Shown here: positions 5,694 to 7,041 of the stretch, piece after piece
How the letters are laid out: every line of letters begins with the position of its first letter
Position numbering within the stretch: the stretch's first letter is position 1
From: Deltaproteobacteria bacterium
Lineage (GTDB): Bacteria > Desulfobacterota > Desulfobulbia > Desulfobulbales > BM004
NCBI GenBank assembly: GCA_020346205.1
Contig: CP070776.1
Location: 75,422 to 82,462, forward strand
Length of the DNA: 7,041 nt
Direction of reading: 5' to 3'
The notes under the pieces: model-generated
Told to the model about the DNA's origin: nothing
Database searches by the model: none
The model's input: the letters and a program-made list of their open reading frames with translations, nothing else
Program-made: the position numbers and the translations under genes

Positions 5694-6398
5694 ATGAAAG
5701 ATAAAGAGGCGGTTCGATCTGCCTGGAGCAAAATGATTGCATTAAATAAAGCTGTTCCTTCATGGGGCAAGGCTGCAGAAAAGCTGAGAAGTCTGCAACC
5801 ATACCGTGGTGCTGACACTGTCTTTGCCGCCCCTGGAGATTCACTGCATCAGGCCCGCATCAACTGTCTTGTTGACGGCAAAAACCTTGTTATGCCAGCA
5901 CCTTCAATCCGGGCAGGTTTTTTCTATATACCAGCGCACTCTATCCAGTTCAAAGACCTTGCAACGGCAGTGACTTACAAGGGCCTTGAGAAATATGGGC
6001 AGCAGCTTAAAAGTGCCCCCTTCACTGAACACTCAGTTGGGGTGTTACTCACCGACTCACTTGCTATTGATCTTGAAGGCGGGAGGATAGGGGACGGAAA
6101 GGGTTTCTTTGACCTTTGCACTGCCCTGCTCCAGGAACAAGGCAGTCTGCATCAGGACTGGACTGTTTATACTATCATCTCAGAAGAGCAGATTTCCAGG
6201 GACAATCTCCCGCAGGACAAATGGGACATAAAAGTGTCTGGGGCAATAACCCCGCTAAAGATTCATGCATTCGACACACCACTTCAGAAACCCCAAATTT
6301 TCTGGGATGTACTTGACAGGGCTCGAATCAAAAGGATTGATCCGCTATGGAAACTTTACAGCAAAAGACTGAAGGCTGAAGGCCGACAGACTAAGTAG
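5694..6398 (+). CDS. 5-formyltetrahydrofolate cyclo-ligase-like protein
   Basis: A 234-aa cytoplasmic protein of the 5-FTHF cyclo-ligase (MTHFS) superfamily. True members use ATP to convert 5-formyl-THF to 5,10-methenyl-THF. The diagnostic segment is at residues 115-140: VGVLLTDSLAIDLEGG followed by GRIGDGKGFFD, the equivalent of the family's G-RLGxGxGYYD nucleotide/folate loop, with F in place of Y. The N-terminal helix KEAVRSAWSKM matches the usual start of the fold. At 234 residues it is longer than typical bacterial enzymes (about 180-200 aa). It is closer to the COG0212 paralogs ('5-FCL-like'), which comparative genomics has linked to thiamin metabolism and which need not have cyclo-ligase activity. 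The exact activity is therefore uncertain. The start codon ATG has only a weak GGA-containing ribosome binding site. The stop lies 33 bp from the end of the convergent DUF1566 gene. Confidence 0.8.
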   Translation: MKDKEAVRSAWSKMIALNKAVPSWGKAAEKLRSLQPYRGADTVFAAPGDSLHQARINCLVDGKNLVMPAPSIRAGFFYIPAHSIQFKDLATAVTYKGLEKYGQQLKSAPFTEHSVGVLLTDSLAIDLEGGRIGDGKGFFDLCTALLQEQGSLHQDWTVYTIISEEQISRDNLPQDKWDIKVSGAITPLKIHAFDTPLQKPQIFWDVLDRARIKRIDPLWKLYSKRLKAEGRQTK

Positions 6399-6431
6399 AT
6401 GAGGTACAAGCTGAAATCTATTAATTGCTTT

Positions 6432-7041
6432 TCAGGCGATTGAACGGCAAACCCTTCCAAAACCTCCGGGATTAAACCCCGAAGCCCAGAAAACCCTGGC
6501 CTGGGCATAATCGACAAACCAGTACCCGCCGGGGTCCCTTTTATCAGATGTAAAAACAAATGGCTGGCCTGCTGAAAAACATGGATGCAGGTAAAGTTCT
6601 TTGCTGTTTTTCTTTTTTAATGCAAGAGACAATGCCTCTTCAAAGGTCGGCAAACGCCAGTCACTATAGCCGGCAAAACTTGATCTGTTCAGCTCTTCAG
6701 CCCAGTTCTGTATAGTCCGGATTGAACCTATTTCGCTTCCGCCCCGCTGCCACATGAGCCCTGTAGTCAGATCGCTAACGGTCAGGCCGTCACCATTGTC
6801 GACAAGATAACCTTCAGCATTACCTTCCAGATTATATCTTCTTTCAAACAATCCAGAGTTCCGGAGCAAACTTTCAATTTCATTTTCTTTAAAGGCAAGG
6901 GGACTGCTCCGTAATGGTCGGTGGCTCAACTCAGAAACAGGGTCCAACGGCCCGGGCAGCCCTGTTTCCAGCATATCCTCATCTTCTTCAGTCTTGATGG
7001 GAATGACCAGGGAATGGTCATCACTGTCCACAACATTTTTC
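6432..7041 (-). CDS. DUF1566 (Lcl C-terminal-like) domain protein, 5' partial
   Basis: The minus-strand frame ends with TGA at 6434-6432 and remains open to the right edge, so the N-terminus is probably outside the window. A GTG at 7031 is possible but has no visible ribosome binding site. Counting from that GTG, residues 1-45 are an acidic, proline-containing linker (IKTEEDEDMLETGLPGPLDP). Residues 50-68 form a short helix plus FERRYN. Residues 78-199 are a DUF1566 domain: VDNGDGLTVSD, TTGLMWQRGG, FAGYSDWRLPTFEEAL, then GGYWFVDYAQARV and the closing RVCRS. The domain is a C-type-lectin-like or sulfatase-modifying-factor-like fold, often at the C-terminus of larger proteins that are exported or carry signalling domains. 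Its biochemical role is unknown. The missing N-terminus decides whether this copy is secreted or a regulator. It converges with the cyclo-ligase-like gene, with 33 bp between stops. Confidence 0.85.
   Translation of the reverse strand, partial: KNVVDSDDHSLVIPIKTEEDEDMLETGLPGPLDPVSELSHRPLRSSPLAFKENEIESLLRNSGLFERRYNLEGNAEGYLVDNGDGLTVSDLTTGLMWQRGGSEIGSIRTIQNWAEELNRSSFAGYSDWRLPTFEEALSLALKKKNSKELYLHPCFSAGQPFVFTSDKRDPGGYWFVDYAQARVFWASGFNPGGFGRVCRSIA

Noticed and set aside
6411..6435. CTGAAA/TTTCAG stem between the convergent genes as a bidirectional terminator
   Set aside because: Six-bp AT-rich stem with a 13-nt loop, overlapping a stop codon; too weak to call.

Overview
The window looks like an ordinary chromosomal stretch of a Gram-negative, probably anaerobic bacterium. 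GC content is intermediate by eye, most starts are preceded by clear Shine-Dalgarno sequences, and one gene encodes an exported peptidoglycan peptidase. The XRE-PAS-PAS architecture, the stand-alone Aas-type acyl-ACP synthetase and the DUF1566 protein together suggest a Desulfobacterota (former deltaproteobacterial) host. That placement is inference from family resemblance, not something the sequence proves.

Layout: (1) 2-1039 (+) is the 3' part of a one-component regulator, an XRE-type helix-turn-helix followed by two PAS domains with no kinase; its true start lies left of the window. (2) 1260-1454 and 1646-1861 (+) are two small hypothetical proteins (64 and 71 aa), each with a good ribosome binding site. 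The second is preceded by a perfect 7-5-7 palindrome and a tiny 21-codon ORF. (3) 2118-2552 (+) is a stand-alone pair of CBS domains, followed at 2648-4171 (+) by a 507-aa AMP-forming acyl-[ACP]/acyl-CoA synthetase of the Aas type. (4) 4458-5564 (+) is a signal-peptide-bearing D-Ala-D-Ala peptidase (S11 family) with all three active-site motifs. (5) 5694-6398 (+) is a 5-formyltetrahydrofolate cyclo-ligase-like protein. (6) 6432-7041 (-) converges on it and encodes a DUF1566 domain protein whose reading frame stays open to the right edge.

The seven + strand genes are not packed as a tight operon. Gaps are 95 to 286 bp, and several gaps contain promoter-like or palindromic sequence, so mostly separate transcription units are likely. 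The clearest functional hint is the CBS protein (a family that often binds adenine nucleotides) directly upstream of an ATP-consuming, AMP-producing fatty-acid activating enzyme. The small proteins and the palindromes are the least explained parts. I see no rRNA, tRNA, CRISPR array, intact insertion sequence or phage gene, and no strong rho-independent terminator.
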